Shown: positions 1-10,390 of the stretch, in pieces | Position numbering within the stretch: the first letter of the stretch is position 1 | How the letters are laid out: each line of letters starts with the position of its first letter | NCBI RefSeq assembly: GCF_019880585.1 | Contig: NZ_JAINVV010000006.1 | Span: 1 to 64,000 of the forward strand | DNA length: 64,000 bases | Reading direction: 5' to 3' | DNA from: Sphingomonas colocasiae | GTDB lineage: Bacteria; Pseudomonadota; Alphaproteobacteria; Sphingomonadales; Sphingomonadaceae | Position numbers and translations under genes: made by a program | Notes under the pieces: model-generated | The model's input: the letters and a program-made list of their open reading frames with translations, nothing else | Databases searched by the model: none | Told to the model about the DNA's origin: nothing

Positions 1-15
1 TCCCTTGACGCTCAT
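1..15 (-). CDS. 5' end of a small stress-type protein (partial, runs off the window)
   Basis: Only the first five codons (MSVKG) are in the window. The start ATG at 15 is preceded by a GGAGA ribosome site with the same leader as the complete paralogue that starts at 18865 (MSVRRQ). The similarity continues upstream through about 175 bases, so this is the start of a second copy of that 58-residue gene. Confidence 0.6.
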
Positions 16-190
16 GATCATCTCCTTTGCAGATGCAGGAGAAAACCGATCAAGGGGGGTGGAAGTTGCCCCGAGCCCCGACAGTTTATTTTTGCAGCCC
101 CATGCAACCTTGGCTCCTCCGCAGAGTTTGGCAGCGCCGCGCACGCGCACCGCATCTAGAATTCGCGACTGAACCCGAACAGGTCGGCGT
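1..190. repeat. Direct repeat copy 1 (partner at 18855-19045)
   Basis: The start of the small MSVK gene, its leader and the 3' end of the FAD oxidoreductase are repeated with small differences at 18855-19045. Shared landmarks are the leader with CATCTCCTTT, the stretch CCCGAGCCCCGACAGTTTAT and the oxidoreductase stop region TCTAGAATTCGCG. Confidence 0.8.
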
Positions 191-1379
191 CCGCATCGCC
201 TGCCCCGCAGATCTCGCTTCGCAATATCTGGGCCGCCATCATCGAGAAGGTGATGCCGTTGCCGCCATAGCCCATCGCGGCGAAGCAGTTCGGCATGCGC
301 GGAACACGGCCGACGGTCGGAATGCCGAGCGGGTTGTTTCCGAAACTGCCGGCCCATGCGAAGGCCGGAGCCGGATCGATCGCAGGAAGCAGTGCGTGCA
401 GCTTGCGCTCGAGGATAGCGGTCTTGGCGGCGATCCTGGCGTCGCGCTGGTCCGGGTCCGCGATATCCTCGTCCTCGCCCCCGCAGATGACCGCGCCGTC
501 CGGCGTCGTGCGGATGTAGAGATAGGGATCCGACGCCTCCCAGATCATCGCGGCGCCCGGCCAGATGCGCCCGGGCTGGGGCCGCGTCGCGATCACCCAG
601 GTCGACATGATGGAGTTGCCCTTGCGCGGCACGCCTTTCAGCATCTCATAGCCCGTCGCGAAAATGACGTTGCCCGCGCGGATCTCGCCGCCACCGCCGA
701 GGCCAAGCGTGACGCCATGTCGCGAGGGCTCGACAGCGACCACGTCGGCAGGCGCGTAGAGGCGCGCGCGCCGCGACTGCGCGATCCGCAGATAGGCGAC
801 GGCCATCCGGCGCGGATCGGCGCTATAATTGCCGAAGCCGACAATCGCGTGGCGCCCGCGAATACCGTAATGCCGCTCGAGGTCCGCAGGGCCGAGCAGC
901 TCGATCTCGAAGCCGGCGTCGCGACGCGCATCGGCTTCGGCTGCGAGCGCATCGGGACCGAGGATATTGCCGTCGAGATAAAGCGAAGGCCTGGTCGCCG
1001 CATCGACCTTCAGTCCGAGGCGCTGGCTGCGCGAGCGAAGCGCATCCACCGCGAGGCGCGAGCGTCGCCAGATGCGCGTCGCGCGCTCGCGCCCGATCCG
1101 GGCCGTCATGTGCGAGAGCGGCATGTCGAGTTCATATTGCAGCAGCGCGGTGGAGGCCGCCGTCGAGCCGACCGCAGGGCCGCGGCGATCGACGATGACG
1201 ACGTCAAGTCCCGCCTCGCTCAGCATCTCGGCGATGAGAGCGCCCGAAATGCCCGCGCCGACAACGGCAACGTCGCACGTGATGGAGCGTGTGAAGGGAC
1301 GCACATCGAGAGCGGGTCGCCGCCGCTCCATCCAGATCGGGCGCCCCGTCCTGAGGTCGCGATGGTGCGTTGCCGACAT
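156..1379 (-). CDS. FAD-dependent oxidoreductase, DAO family
   Basis: A 407-residue flavoprotein of the D-amino-acid oxidase/glycine oxidase type, expected to oxidise an amine or amino-acid substrate in the cytoplasm. The dinucleotide-binding motif GAGISG is at about residues 41-46, followed by the Asp-ending strand VVIVDRR and the GSTAAST segment that packs on FAD. The C-terminal GYGGNGITFS matches the second FAD-binding segment of DAO proteins. The ATG at 1379 is chosen over the in-frame ATG at 1394 because GGAG lies 7 bases before it. The substrate cannot be told from sequence. A fragment of a second copy (last codons only, ending DREF) lies at 19010-19045. Confidence 0.85.
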   Translation of the reverse strand: MSATHHRDLRTGRPIWMERRRPALDVRPFTRSITCDVAVVGAGISGALIAEMLSEAGLDVVIVDRRGPAVGSTAASTALLQYELDMPLSHMTARIGRERATRIWRRSRLAVDALRSRSQRLGLKVDAATRPSLYLDGNILGPDALAAEADARRDAGFEIELLGPADLERHYGIRGRHAIVGFGNYSADPRRMAVAYLRIAQSRRARLYAPADVVAVEPSRHGVTLGLGGGGEIRAGNVIFATGYEMLKGVPRKGNSIMSTWVIATRPQPGRIWPGAAMIWEASDPYLYIRTTPDGAVICGGEDEDIADPDQRDARIAAKTAILERKLHALLPAIDPAPAFAWAGSFGNNPLGIPTVGRVPRMPNCFAAMGYGGNGITFSMMAAQILRSEICGAGDADADLFGFSREF

Positions 1380-1602
1380 GTCATCTCCATCCATGCAAGT
1401 GCGGACGGCCAGGGAAAAGGCCGTTGCCGGGACACAACGCGCCAGCCGCCGATCGCTTCCATGCGATTGGCGCGATCGCGGCTCGGAATTTCCTGCGGCA
1501 GGGTCGCTGTCAAATCCCTTGAACCGAACCGGATCCCCCGGTTCCTCATCCGCATGGGCGTGCCCGGTCCCCGGGTGCAGCGTCCGACAGCAACGTCGCC
1601 CC

Positions 1603-1848
1603 TTATGGGACGATACGCCCGCTCATCGCCCTCGCCCGCTCACCGTCGAGCGTCAGCCGGTAGCGCCGTCGCCCCGCGCTGACCTCGCTCTCCACCAGAC
1701 CTGCCGACAGCAAGGCGGCGGCGGTGCGCGGATTGATGTCGGGATGAACGCCGCGCCATTCACCCGGACGGAAACGCGCGAGCGCAGTTTGCTGCGATGT
1801 GGTGAGACGCAGGACGGCTACGGTTTCGTGGCGCAGTTCCGGCGTCAT
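1603..1848 (-). CDS. Small hypothetical protein, possible winged helix
   Basis: An 81-residue protein beginning MTPELRHE. The central part (ALARFRPGEW, then INPRTAAALLSAGLVESEV and GRRRYRLTLDGERAR) reads like a small winged-helix domain in which a helix is followed by a beta wing ending in a GRRRY-type strand. A GTG start at 1866 is also possible; no strong ribosome site separates the two. No function is assigned. Confidence 0.45.
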   Translation of the reverse strand: MTPELRHETVAVLRLTTSQQTALARFRPGEWRGVHPDINPRTAAALLSAGLVESEVSAGRRRYRLTLDGERARAMSGRIVP

Positions 1849-2298
1849 CGGCCGGCATCCGCCCACGGCGCCCGCCGCGCCGGGGGATCACGCATCGTCT
1901 CGCATATCATGGTGGCCGCGCTTCTCGGTCAGCAGGCCGGTTTTGACAAGCCTTCCATAAAACCATTCGTCGCGGCACGGCATCGCCCCCGCCAGCCGCC
2001 GGGACGCCGGGCGATGGATCGCGCTTGAGGAACGGGCCGGCGCCTTTAGCCTCAAGGACCTGGACATGCGCGCCGACCACCCGGCAGAGAACCGACGGCC
2101 CCCTTTTGCCCGTTCAACGAGCGGAAGACGGCTTCCCTCATGCCAGGGAGCGGCACCGAGCCGGTCAATCAGATCCGTTTTGGACGATATCGCCGCCGAC
2201 GCCAGGACAGCGGCGGGGATCCGGCCAAGCCACCGCCGTGCGCAAGCCGTCATGATCTGCGCGGCCACGCAACGGGCATCATCGGCGGCCCCGGGGTA

Positions 2299-3312
2299 TC
2301 AGGGCGCCACGGCGACCAGGTCGGAAACCCTCGCACCGCGGCTGCCGGCGGACCGGTCCGGCCCTATGGTGGTGTCGATCGCGGTCTGCTTCTCCAGTTC
2401 GGCGTTCAGCTCGGCGCCCACGCACAGCAGATAAGCAAGCAGATACAGCCAGAGCAGGAAAACCACCACGGCCCCCAGCGCGCCATATGTCGCGTTATAG
2501 CTGCCGAAATGGGCGACATAGGCGCTGAACCCCGTGGTCAGCAGCAGGCCGCCCAGGGTCATCAGCAGGGACCCCGGCGTGATCCAGACCCATTTGGCCC
2601 GCGCCCTGTCGGGGGCGTATCGAAAGGTGACCGCGACCATGAAGGACATGCCGGCGCCCGCCAGGAGCCAGACGGCGGCGCGGGCGATCCAGACCAGCAG
2701 GATCGGTTGCCCTTCGAGCAGCGCCTCCATCGCCACAAGCAGGGCCGAGACACAGATCAGCGCGACGCCCGAGGCGATGAAGCCGATCGTGAAGACCAGC
2801 GTGACGAGGTTCAGGTGGAAAAAGCCGCGCGTCTCGCGTTCCTCATAGGCGATGTTGAGCGCCATGATCAGGCCCGAGGACGCCCGCATCGCGCCGTAGA
2901 CGGACGTGATGATGGCGAAGAGCAGCGCCCAGCCCTTCGTCGAGGAGGCGGTCGCCACCATGTCCTGCAGCTGCCGGGCGACGATGCTCGCGACATCGGC
3001 CGGCATCAGCGAGAACAGGTCGCTCATATATCCGGCGATCGATGCGGGATCGGCGGCAATGCCGTATATCAGGACCGCCGCGCCGATCAGCGGCACGAAG
3101 GAGAGAAAGGCGAAGAAAGCGACACCTGCGGACACGAGCGAGACATTGTCCTTGCCGGTCTCGAACCACACGCGCTTCAGAATCTGCCACCAGGCCGCCC
3201 TCGGCATCGCCCAGGGCGATCGCGCGTCCCGCCCCGGGGCGCCGTCATCGAGCGCCGTCACCATCATGCCGCCTTCGGGAAGGGACGGAGTCCCCGATAT
3301 CATCTGGTCCAT
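2299..3312 (-). CDS. YihY/BrkB family inner-membrane protein
   Basis: A 337-residue integral membrane protein of the YihY (formerly ribonuclease BN, BrkB) family. A cytoplasmic N-terminus with the typical WWQILKRVWFETGKDNVSLVSAGVAF pattern (shown here in part: the DNVSLVSAG core) leads into about six hydrophobic segments. The conserved YGAMRASSGLIMALN and SYNATYGALGAVV segments are present, the latter being the signature near the last two helices. The tail is acidic (ELNAELEK). Length fits the family. A near-match to an EcfG promoter (TGAAC-N16-CGTT, read on the minus strand) sits at 3319-3343 next to the start, which suits a stress gene. Its transport role, if any, is unknown. Confidence 0.9.
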   Translation of the reverse strand: MDQMISGTPSLPEGGMMVTALDDGAPGRDARSPWAMPRAAWWQILKRVWFETGKDNVSLVSAGVAFFAFLSFVPLIGAAVLIYGIAADPASIAGYMSDLFSLMPADVASIVARQLQDMVATASSTKGWALLFAIITSVYGAMRASSGLIMALNIAYEERETRGFFHLNLVTLVFTIGFIASGVALICVSALLVAMEALLEGQPILLVWIARAAVWLLAGAGMSFMVAVTFRYAPDRARAKWVWITPGSLLMTLGGLLLTTGFSAYVAHFGSYNATYGALGAVVVFLLWLYLLAYLLCVGAELNAELEKQTAIDTTIGPDRSAGSRGARVSDLVAVAP

Positions 3313-3496
3313 CCGCTCTCAACGAAAGGGCGATGGTCCGGTTCAATGCCGCCCTGCTCGCCCCCGGCCGTTCACGGATCGACCGCCGACATGTCCCCGG
3401 AAAAATGTCGCTTTCTAACAATATGTCGACGGCAAGCCCGGTTAGGCGCAATGCGCGACCCGAAGAGTCCTTGTAACAGGGGGTTCTTTTCCTGGC

Positions 3497-3522
3497 GACC
3501 CGGACGGCATGCCGTCCGGGTC
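3497..3522. terminator. 26-base perfect palindrome, terminator-like
   Basis: GACCCGGACGGCA is followed directly by its reverse complement, with GCATGC at the centre, and then by a pyrimidine run (TTCCTTTCC) on the plus strand. It could end an unidentified short plus-strand transcript starting near 3410. No coding gene adjoins it on that strand. Confidence 0.35.
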
Positions 3523-3758
3523 TTCCTTTCCGGCGATCCGCCCCAGGATCGCCCCGGGTGGACAATGCCTTCATCATGGCCGGGCCGGACGCGACACCGG
3601 GGACGCTTGGCCGCGTTGACAAATTGCTTCCAGCTCCATGGGAACCAATGCTTGTCGCGCGGGTGTCATGGATCGCATCCATGGCCTGATCTTGACGGGC
3701 TGGAACGGCTCGCTGCCGATTGAGGGTGACAGGGACGGGTACGAACCTGCAGGCTCCG

Positions 3759-4025
3759 CTAATCGGGACGGCTCGCCCGTTCCGGATCCTCGTGCTTCAA
3801 TTCGCGGTCCGCCTCGTCGATCGCGCGAAGCAATTGCGCGAAACACGGGGCGTCATCCACGGCATATGCGCGCCGGAACGCCGGCCCCAGCCGCCCCAGA
3901 TCATCCGCCGTCAGAAGACCGATCGCTATGATCCGTTCGCCATCCGCCAAGCGCGCCTCCTTGCCTTGTCCAATCGCAAACCAAGCTCGACGCCATTGGT
4001 GCCCTTCGGAGCGAGAGCGAAACAA
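3759..4025 (-). CDS. Small hypothetical protein
   Basis: Up to 88 residues from a TTG at 4025. The C-terminal half (LTADDLGRLGPAFRRAYAV, then DAPCFAQLLRAIDEADRELK) looks like a real amphipathic helical protein with normal composition, and it vaguely resembles short regulators of the NepR kind; that resemblance is too weak to call. The start is uncertain because no ribosome site precedes the TTG. Confidence 0.4.
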   Translation of the reverse strand: MFRSRSEGHQWRRAWFAIGQGKEARLADGERIIAIGLLTADDLGRLGPAFRRAYAVDDAPCFAQLLRAIDEADRELKHEDPERASRPD

Positions 4026-4082
4026 TCATCGGCAATGGAACCTTGTGCCTCCACGATCGCTCTGATCTGAAAGGAGATTTCC

Positions 4083-4331
4083 ATGAGCAACTGGATCGGC
4101 GCGCTGGTGGGCGCCGCCCTCGACCGCCGCGACGGCGACAGCGGCCTCAAGGGCGCCGCGATCGGCTATGCGGTACAGGGTGTGGCACGCGTCGCGGTTC
4201 CCCTGGCGGTGACGTTCGCGATCGGATGGGCGGTGCAGAAGGGCTTCAAGACCACGATCGACCGGTTGCGCAACGGAAAGCCGGAAGCCGGCGGCGGGAC
4301 GACCGCGACGGCCACGCGGCAGGCCGGATAG
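4083..4331 (+). CDS. Small hypothetical protein with one hydrophobic segment
   Basis: An 82-residue protein starting MSNWIGALVGAALD with a strong ribosome site (AAAGGAG) before the ATG. It has a Gly/Ala-rich N-terminus and one likely membrane segment (VPLAVTFAIGWAVQ, about residues 37-53), then a basic helix. It sits among small stress proteins. No family recognised. Confidence 0.6.
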   Translation: MSNWIGALVGAALDRRDGDSGLKGAAIGYAVQGVARVAVPLAVTFAIGWAVQKGFKTTIDRLRNGKPEAGGGTTATATRQAG

Positions 4332-4348
4332 AAGACTCGCCCGCGCGC

Positions 4349-4552
4349 TTATTCCGGTTCATCCGGAAGCTGGAATCCCCTGGCTTCCAGGGCGACCGCG
4401 ACATCGGCCTTGCCGCTCTCCTGAAGCGTGTTGCAAACCGAGCAGCGCCAGCGAACGGTCTGGGCGACCCGGAATGTGAAGGGTTGCTGGCCACCGCAGC
4501 CCGGTGTCGAGCATGCCAGCTTGAGCGTGTTCCTGAGTGATGGATGGACCAT
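4349..4552 (-). CDS. Small zinc-ribbon protein, hypothetical
   Basis: A 67-residue protein with two cysteine pairs: CSTPGC at residues 14-19 and CSVC at 36-39, the spacing expected of a zinc ribbon. Between them is a short strand region (FTFRVAQTVRW). It may bind a partner protein or nucleic acid. The start at 4552 has no strong ribosome site. Confidence 0.5.
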   Translation of the reverse strand: MVHPSLRNTLKLACSTPGCGGQQPFTFRVAQTVRWRCSVCNTLQESGKADVAVALEARGFQLPDEPE

Positions 4553-4675
4553 GAAGCCATTTAACCGGCGCTCACCCCGGACGCCAATCCATTCCGCATT
4601 TCCGGAACGTCATCCGGCCCCGGCCCGTGCGTGAAGACTTCGCCAGACGCGCCTGAACCGGCGTCCCCGGGCGAC

Positions 4676-4701
4676 GGAACAAATCGTCCCGGCCGTCCGT
4701 A
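4676..4701 (+). promoter_or_regulatory. EcfG-like promoter (near match) upstream of the GlsB gene
   Basis: GGAAC, 17 bases, then CGTA, 44 bases before the start of the GlsB-type gene; the consensus is GGAAC-N16/17-CGTT, so one base of the -10 differs. A weaker alternative (GGAAC-N17-CGTG) lies at 4613-4638. Confidence 0.4.
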
Positions 4702-4744
4702 TCATGGCTGTCGAGCAAATTTTCGCACGAACGGGAGGATCATC

Positions 4745-5002
4745 ATGAGTCTGATCATCTGGCTTGTCATCGGCGGCGTGATCGGCTGGCTCGCCAGCAT
4801 CGTCATGCGTACCGATGCCCAGCAAGGCATTTTCCTCAACATCGTCGTCGGCATCGTCGGCGCCTTCCTTGCCGGCCTCGTCGTCAGCGGAGGGTCGATC
4901 AACAATTCGGGTTTCGACGCCCGGTCGCTGATCGCATCGTTCATCGGCGCGGTGGTGCTCCTGGGCATCGTCAACCTGGTCCGCCGCGGATCGGTACGCT
5001 GA
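4745..5002 (+). CDS. GlsB/YeaQ/YmgE family stress membrane protein
   Basis: An 85-residue protein made of three hydrophobic segments with the family layout: IIWLVIGGVIGWLASIVM, a short polar turn with MRTDAQQG, then FLNIVVGIVGAFLAG and a final SLIASFIGAVVLLGIVNLV. The family is linked to the general stress response and transglycosylase-associated annotations, with no proven activity. The ATG at 4745 follows GGGAGGATCATC, so the longer in-frame start at 4631 is rejected. Confidence 0.9.
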   Translation: MSLIIWLVIGGVIGWLASIVMRTDAQQGIFLNIVVGIVGAFLAGLVVSGGSINNSGFDARSLIASFIGAVVLLGIVNLVRRGSVR

Positions 5003-5394
5003 TCGCATGACAGGGCGGCAGGCGGCGGTTTCGGGCGCCCGCCGCGCCTGACACCATCAAGCCCCGCCGATCGCGACGATGCACGAGCATCCTCGCGCGG
5101 GCAGCGGTTCGAAACCCGGGAAACCACTTCGTCGGGCTTGCCGGAGCACGCTTGAAATCGGCGAGCTCCCATCGAACCGCCCCAGCCGGCGCACGGATCG
5201 GCGGGAGGCGCGATGCACGGGCTCATGCCGAGCGGGCGCCATCGGATCTCGTCGATCCGCGCATCCGGCGCGCCGGAACCCGCGCGGAGGCACCGACGTT
5301 CAGGAGGCTCGATCACCGATCGCCGACGAAATTGGTTCGAGGGCCCTCTTCGCCCGCGGACGACGTCCCCGATCGCCTGCAGGGAGGAAATGTC
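5003..5394. other. Intergenic region between the GlsB gene and katE
   Basis: About 390 bases with no supportable gene. Its right end holds the katE promoter at 5275-5300 and the ribosome site AGGGAGGAAA. The in-frame upward extension of katE to 5152 has no ribosome site and shadow-like composition. Confidence 0.6.
5275..5300 (+). promoter_or_regulatory. EcfG-type general stress promoter of katE
   Basis: A perfect GGAAC (5275-5279), 17 bases, then CGTT (5297-5300), ending 94 bases before the katE start. This is the alphaproteobacterial EcfG (general stress sigma factor) consensus. Confidence 0.75.
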
Positions 5395-7554
<2,160 letters not shown>

Positions 7555-7663
7555 GCCCGGGCGGAGAAACGCCGGCAAGGATGCCTGGCGCCATGCACGC
7601 CGCGTCCATGGCAGCGAAACCGCCGCCGGGCAAAGCGCGTTGTCTCCGGCATGTCACGCACCT

Positions 7664-7690
7664 GCCCCGGCCGACCGGCCGGGGCTTTTT
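7664..7690 (+). terminator. Intrinsic terminator after katE
   Basis: The stem GCCCCGGCC, the loop GACC, the stem GGCCGGGGC and then TTTTT form a classic rho-independent terminator 110 bases after the katE stop. Confidence 0.85.
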
Positions 7691-7806
7691 CCTTCCGGCG
7701 GCATGATGCGAAACCGCCGGCCTGCGACGCCCCGGGCGGGACCTGCGCCGCCTTGCACTGGCCCGGCAGCGGCGACACCTCCTCCTCGCCTCTCCGATCG
7801 CGAACG

Positions 7807-8004
7807 CTATTGCGGCCCGGCCCCCTCGCCCGGCCCCATCAGCCGAACCAGTTTCGAGATCACATCGTGCCAGAAGATCAGGCCCTCCTCGTCGTCGCGC
7901 TCGATACAGTCGTCGACCTGGCGCTTGACGAAACCGTCGATCGCGTCGCCATGGCGCTCCAGCAGCTCGGCAGCGAAGGTCCAGCGTTGATGCTCAGTGG
8001 CCAC
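7807..8004 (-). CDS. Small hypothetical protein, DUF6961-like
   Basis: A 65-residue protein starting at a GTG with GGAAAGGAG seven bases before it. The sequence VATEHQRWTFAAELLERHG, then VDDCIERDDEEGLIFWHDV, matches the short sphingomonad proteins I know as DUF6961 (a Trp-containing helix, a GD-type turn, then a helix with FWxxV). Function unknown. The longer frame up to 8163 is rejected because the extra part is Arg-rich shadow sequence. Confidence 0.7.
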   Translation of the reverse strand: MATEHQRWTFAAELLERHGDAIDGFVKRQVDDCIERDDEEGLIFWHDVISKLVRLMGPGEGAGPQ

Positions 8005-8053
8005 AAGGCCGCTCCTTTCCGAGGTCCATCCGAAGCCTGCCCGGCCGGCCCTC

Positions 8054-8287
8054 TCACTGCTTCGTCGCGATCGCCGCGTCGATCTCGGGAGACGTGTCGC
8101 CAAGCTCGACGCTTCTGCGCCACAGGCAAGCGCCCAACGCCAGGAGCTCGGCTGCCTGCGCATCGCTCAGCGCGCCATGATGGTCGTTGAGGAAATGCGC
8201 GAGCCGCAGCACCGCGTCGGCGACGCGTTCGCAAGGCGCCTCCTCCGACATGATGGCCATGATCGCGACAAGCCCCATCCGAGCCAC
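8054..8287 (-). CDS. Small hypothetical helical protein
   Basis: A 77-residue protein starting at GTG with GGAG about eight bases upstream (internal ATGs are possible). It is mostly helical: CERVADAVLRLAHFLNDHHG, then a Leu/Ala-rich helix AELLALGACLWRRSVEL. It lies 49 bases upstream of the DUF6961-like gene on the same strand, so the two probably form an operon. No family recognised. Confidence 0.6.
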   Translation of the reverse strand: MARMGLVAIMAIMSEEAPCERVADAVLRLAHFLNDHHGALSDAQAAELLALGACLWRRSVELGDTSPEIDAAIATKQ

Positions 8288-8527
8288 GGATCAACTCCAT
8301 ACCAATATGCGACCATAGCAGCTTTTTTTTGTGAAGTGGCCGGGGCCGCATGCCTCGATCGGTCCGCGCATCGCGACGCCCGTCAGGCAGCCAGGGCCGC
8401 GAGGCGAAGACCGGTTGCGCCTTCTACACCTGAGGCGCCTTCCATTCATTGATCCAGATTGTTGAGCGCCGGATGCCGGTGTCGTAATTTCCGGATCGCT
8501 TCGAGCCGGAGCGGCTGGGAGACGGCC

Positions 8528-8770
8528 ATGACCTTCGACACCGAGAAAGCCTATATCGAACGGCGCCTGCGCCAGGAGCGCGACATGGCCGACCGGGCAA
8601 CCGATCCATGCGCCTTTCGCACTCATATGGAGCTCAAGCGCCGGTACGAGCAGCGGCTGGCCGCCCTTCTTTCGCACCAGGAGGAAATACGCCCGGACGA
8701 TGGCGCGGATCGCGAGAACAGCGCTTCCCTCCCGCTCAGTTCGGGGCCGGACGATGGAGCAGGCAGGTGA
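8528..8770 (+). CDS. Small hypothetical charged helical protein
   Basis: An 80-residue protein starting MTFDTEKAYIERRLRQER, with GGGAG seven bases before the ATG. It is a long charged helix (AYIERRLRQERDMADRATD, then HMELKRRYEQRLAALL) with an acidic disordered tail. Such short helical proteins are common near stress genes in sphingomonads. Function unknown. Confidence 0.65.
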   Translation: MTFDTEKAYIERRLRQERDMADRATDPCAFRTHMELKRRYEQRLAALLSHQEEIRPDDGADRENSASLPLSSGPDDGAGR

Positions 8771-8993
8771 AATCCCGTCGGGGATGTGATCACGATGCCG
8801 GCGCGGCCGCGGTCGCTCCGGGATGGTCCACGCCCGGACGAAGCCGCACGACCGGCCTCTTGAAACCCGGTGCGGCCTGACTAGCTAGATCATGCCGGGC
8901 GCCGTTTTCAGGGTCCGGCAGGACATGGAGGGCGTCGGCTCTTTGTTTCCGGCGCAGCTCATGCCCCGATCGCTTCAAACGGAGGATTTGGAA

Positions 8994-9467
8994 ATGAGGA
9001 CCAATTTCGACTTTGCCCCCTATCGCCGCTCCACGGTGGGCTTCGACCGTCTTTTCGATCTGCTGGAAAGCGGGACGAGAGCCGAGGGCAGCGAGGGCTA
9101 TCCCCCTTTCGACATCGCGCGCGACGGCGAGGACAGCTATCGCATCACGCTCGCGATTGCCGGTTTCCGGCCCGACGACATCGAGATCGTCGCGCACCAG
9201 AACCAGCTCATCGTCACCGGCAAGCCGCGCGAGGATGACGAGAAACGCGACTATCTGCACCGGGGCATAGCGATGCGCGCCTTCGAACGGCGCTTCCAGC
9301 TCGCCGATTTCATCGAGGTGGGCGACGCGATGTTCGAGGACGGCCTGCTCACGATCGCGCTCAGGCGCGTGGTGCCCGAAGCCATGAAACCGCGACGGAT
9401 CGCGATCGCAAGCGGCTCCGCCGCGCACAGGCTCGAAGCACCGGCCGGGACGCATCAAGCCGCATGA
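8994..9467 (+). CDS. Small heat-shock protein, Hsp20/IbpA type
   Basis: A 157-residue alpha-crystallin-domain chaperone that holds unfolding proteins. The N-terminus (MRTNFDFAPYRRSTVGFDRLFDLLE) is the IbpA-type arm; the alpha-crystallin domain runs over about residues 37-130 with FDIARDGEDSYRITLAIAGF, then DDIEIVAHQNQLIVTGK and an FERRFQLADF strand, ending in the DGLLTIALRR strand. The ATG at 8994 follows CGGAGGATTTGG, so the longer start at 8892 is rejected. No EcfG box or ROSE-type hairpin was recognised upstream. Confidence 0.93.
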   Translation: MRTNFDFAPYRRSTVGFDRLFDLLESGTRAEGSEGYPPFDIARDGEDSYRITLAIAGFRPDDIEIVAHQNQLIVTGKPREDDEKRDYLHRGIAMRAFERRFQLADFIEVGDAMFEDGLLTIALRRVVPEAMKPRRIAIASGSAAHRLEAPAGTHQAA

Positions 9468-9534
9468 TCGCATGGGCTTGCCGGCGCCGCGCGCACCGGC
9501 AAGCCCGCAATCGCCGGCAATCGCCAGCGGCGAT

Positions 9535-9560
9535 GAAACCAGTCCCGCGACACGGGCGTT
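9535..9560 (+). promoter_or_regulatory. EcfG-like promoter (near match)
   Basis: GAAAC, 17 bases, then CGTT, 49 bases before the start of the 51-residue membrane protein gene. One mismatch to GGAAC. Confidence 0.4.
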
Positions 9561-9608
9561 GCCCCCCGACCTGCGGCCTTGTCCGCGTGGCGATCCGGAG
9601 AAATGACG

Positions 9609-9764
9609 ATGTCCGAAGTGGTCAGAAAATCGGCACGGCAAAGAACCCTGCTGGGTATCGGCGGCGCGATCGGCTCGGGCGCCATCGTTGCCGCATTGCT
9701 CTATGCGCGGCGTCGCGAACCCAAGGAAGCGGCACCGGCGCCCCGCCCGCCCGACACCGACTGA
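9609..9764 (+). CDS. Small single-span membrane protein, hypothetical
   Basis: A 51-residue protein, MSEVVRKSARQRTLLGIGG..., with one membrane helix (about residues 14-33) and a Pro/Ala-rich charged tail. The ATG at 9609 is eight bases from GGAG; the ATG at 9603 would be too close. Likely stress-induced, given the box upstream. No family recognised. Confidence 0.55.
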   Translation: MSEVVRKSARQRTLLGIGGAIGSGAIVAALLYARRREPKEAAPAPRPPDTD

Positions 9765-9988
9765 ACACGCCCCGGGCCCCTGACGGCGCCGCCCGGGTCC
9801 GCGCCGCCCCCGGGTCTGCGCCCGACCGGCAGCGTCGCCGTGCCTCCCCGTCCCGGGAACCGGGCCCGCACGGCCGCAACGCGTCGCAATCGATGGCCAG
9901 AACGGTTGAAATCGGACCGGGGCCGTTCCTATTATCGCCTCCGCACCCCGCGCGGGTGCAACATCCTCAACTTGGCATGGAGATGAAG

Positions 9989-10171
9989 ATGTCCATTCAC
10001 ATGAGTTACCTCAAGCGCGAGCATGCCCGCCTCGACGCCGAGATCGAGCGGGCCTCGCGCGAGCGCCGTCCCGACGAGATCCTGATCGCCCGGCTGAAGA
10101 CGCTGAAGCTGGCGGTGAAGGATCAGATGGCGGCCTGTCGCGAGAGCAGCGGCGACAGCCGGGCCGCCTGA
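9989..10171 (+). CDS. YdcH/DUF465 family small protein
   Basis: A 60-residue helical-hairpin protein. MSYLKREHARLDAEIERASR, then RRPDEILIARLKTLKLAVKD, matches the DUF465 pattern HxxLDxxI followed by a Pro/Asp turn and a LKxxKLxxKD helix. The family is abundant in Alphaproteobacteria, with no known activity. The start is supported by GGAGATGAAG. Confidence 0.85.
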   Translation: MSIHMSYLKREHARLDAEIERASRERRPDEILIARLKTLKLAVKDQMAACRESSGDSRAA

Positions 10172-10390
10172 CGCCCCGCAGCGGCGAAGCCGGTCCGGCT
10201 TCGCCGCCCTGGCCTGCGCCGGGCCGAATGCACCGACGGCGCGTCGATCGATCGGGCCGACCCGGGCAGATAGACCCCAGGCAGATATCGGCCTCGCCCA
10301 CGACCCGACGACCGGACCTGGATGACGGACGCAACCCTTGCCGCAGGCGCCTCCAGGGCGGAGGGCGGCGACATTGAAGTGAGAGGTGAG

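Noticed and set aside
1-15. Possible EcfG box upstream of the small MSVK/MSVR genes (GCAAC...GGTT)
   Set aside because: The two copies have different spacers (17 and 20 bases) and the -35 has a mismatch, so it is probably chance.
27-1682. 551-residue plus-strand frame opposite the FAD oxidoreductase
   Set aside because: Arg/Ala/Asp-rich antisense shadow of a clear flavoprotein gene; no ribosome site or domain.
1888-2268. 126-residue minus-strand frame
   Set aside because: Arg/Ser/Ala-rich, no ribosome site, no recognisable domain.
2140-3723. 527-residue plus-strand frame opposite the YihY gene
   Set aside because: Gln/Arg/Gly-rich shadow; the minus-strand frame has clear membrane helices and family motifs.
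9892-9938. AGAAC...CGTT upstream of the DUF465 gene considered as an EcfG promoter
   Set aside because: The spacing between the boxes is about 20 bases, outside the 16-17 range.
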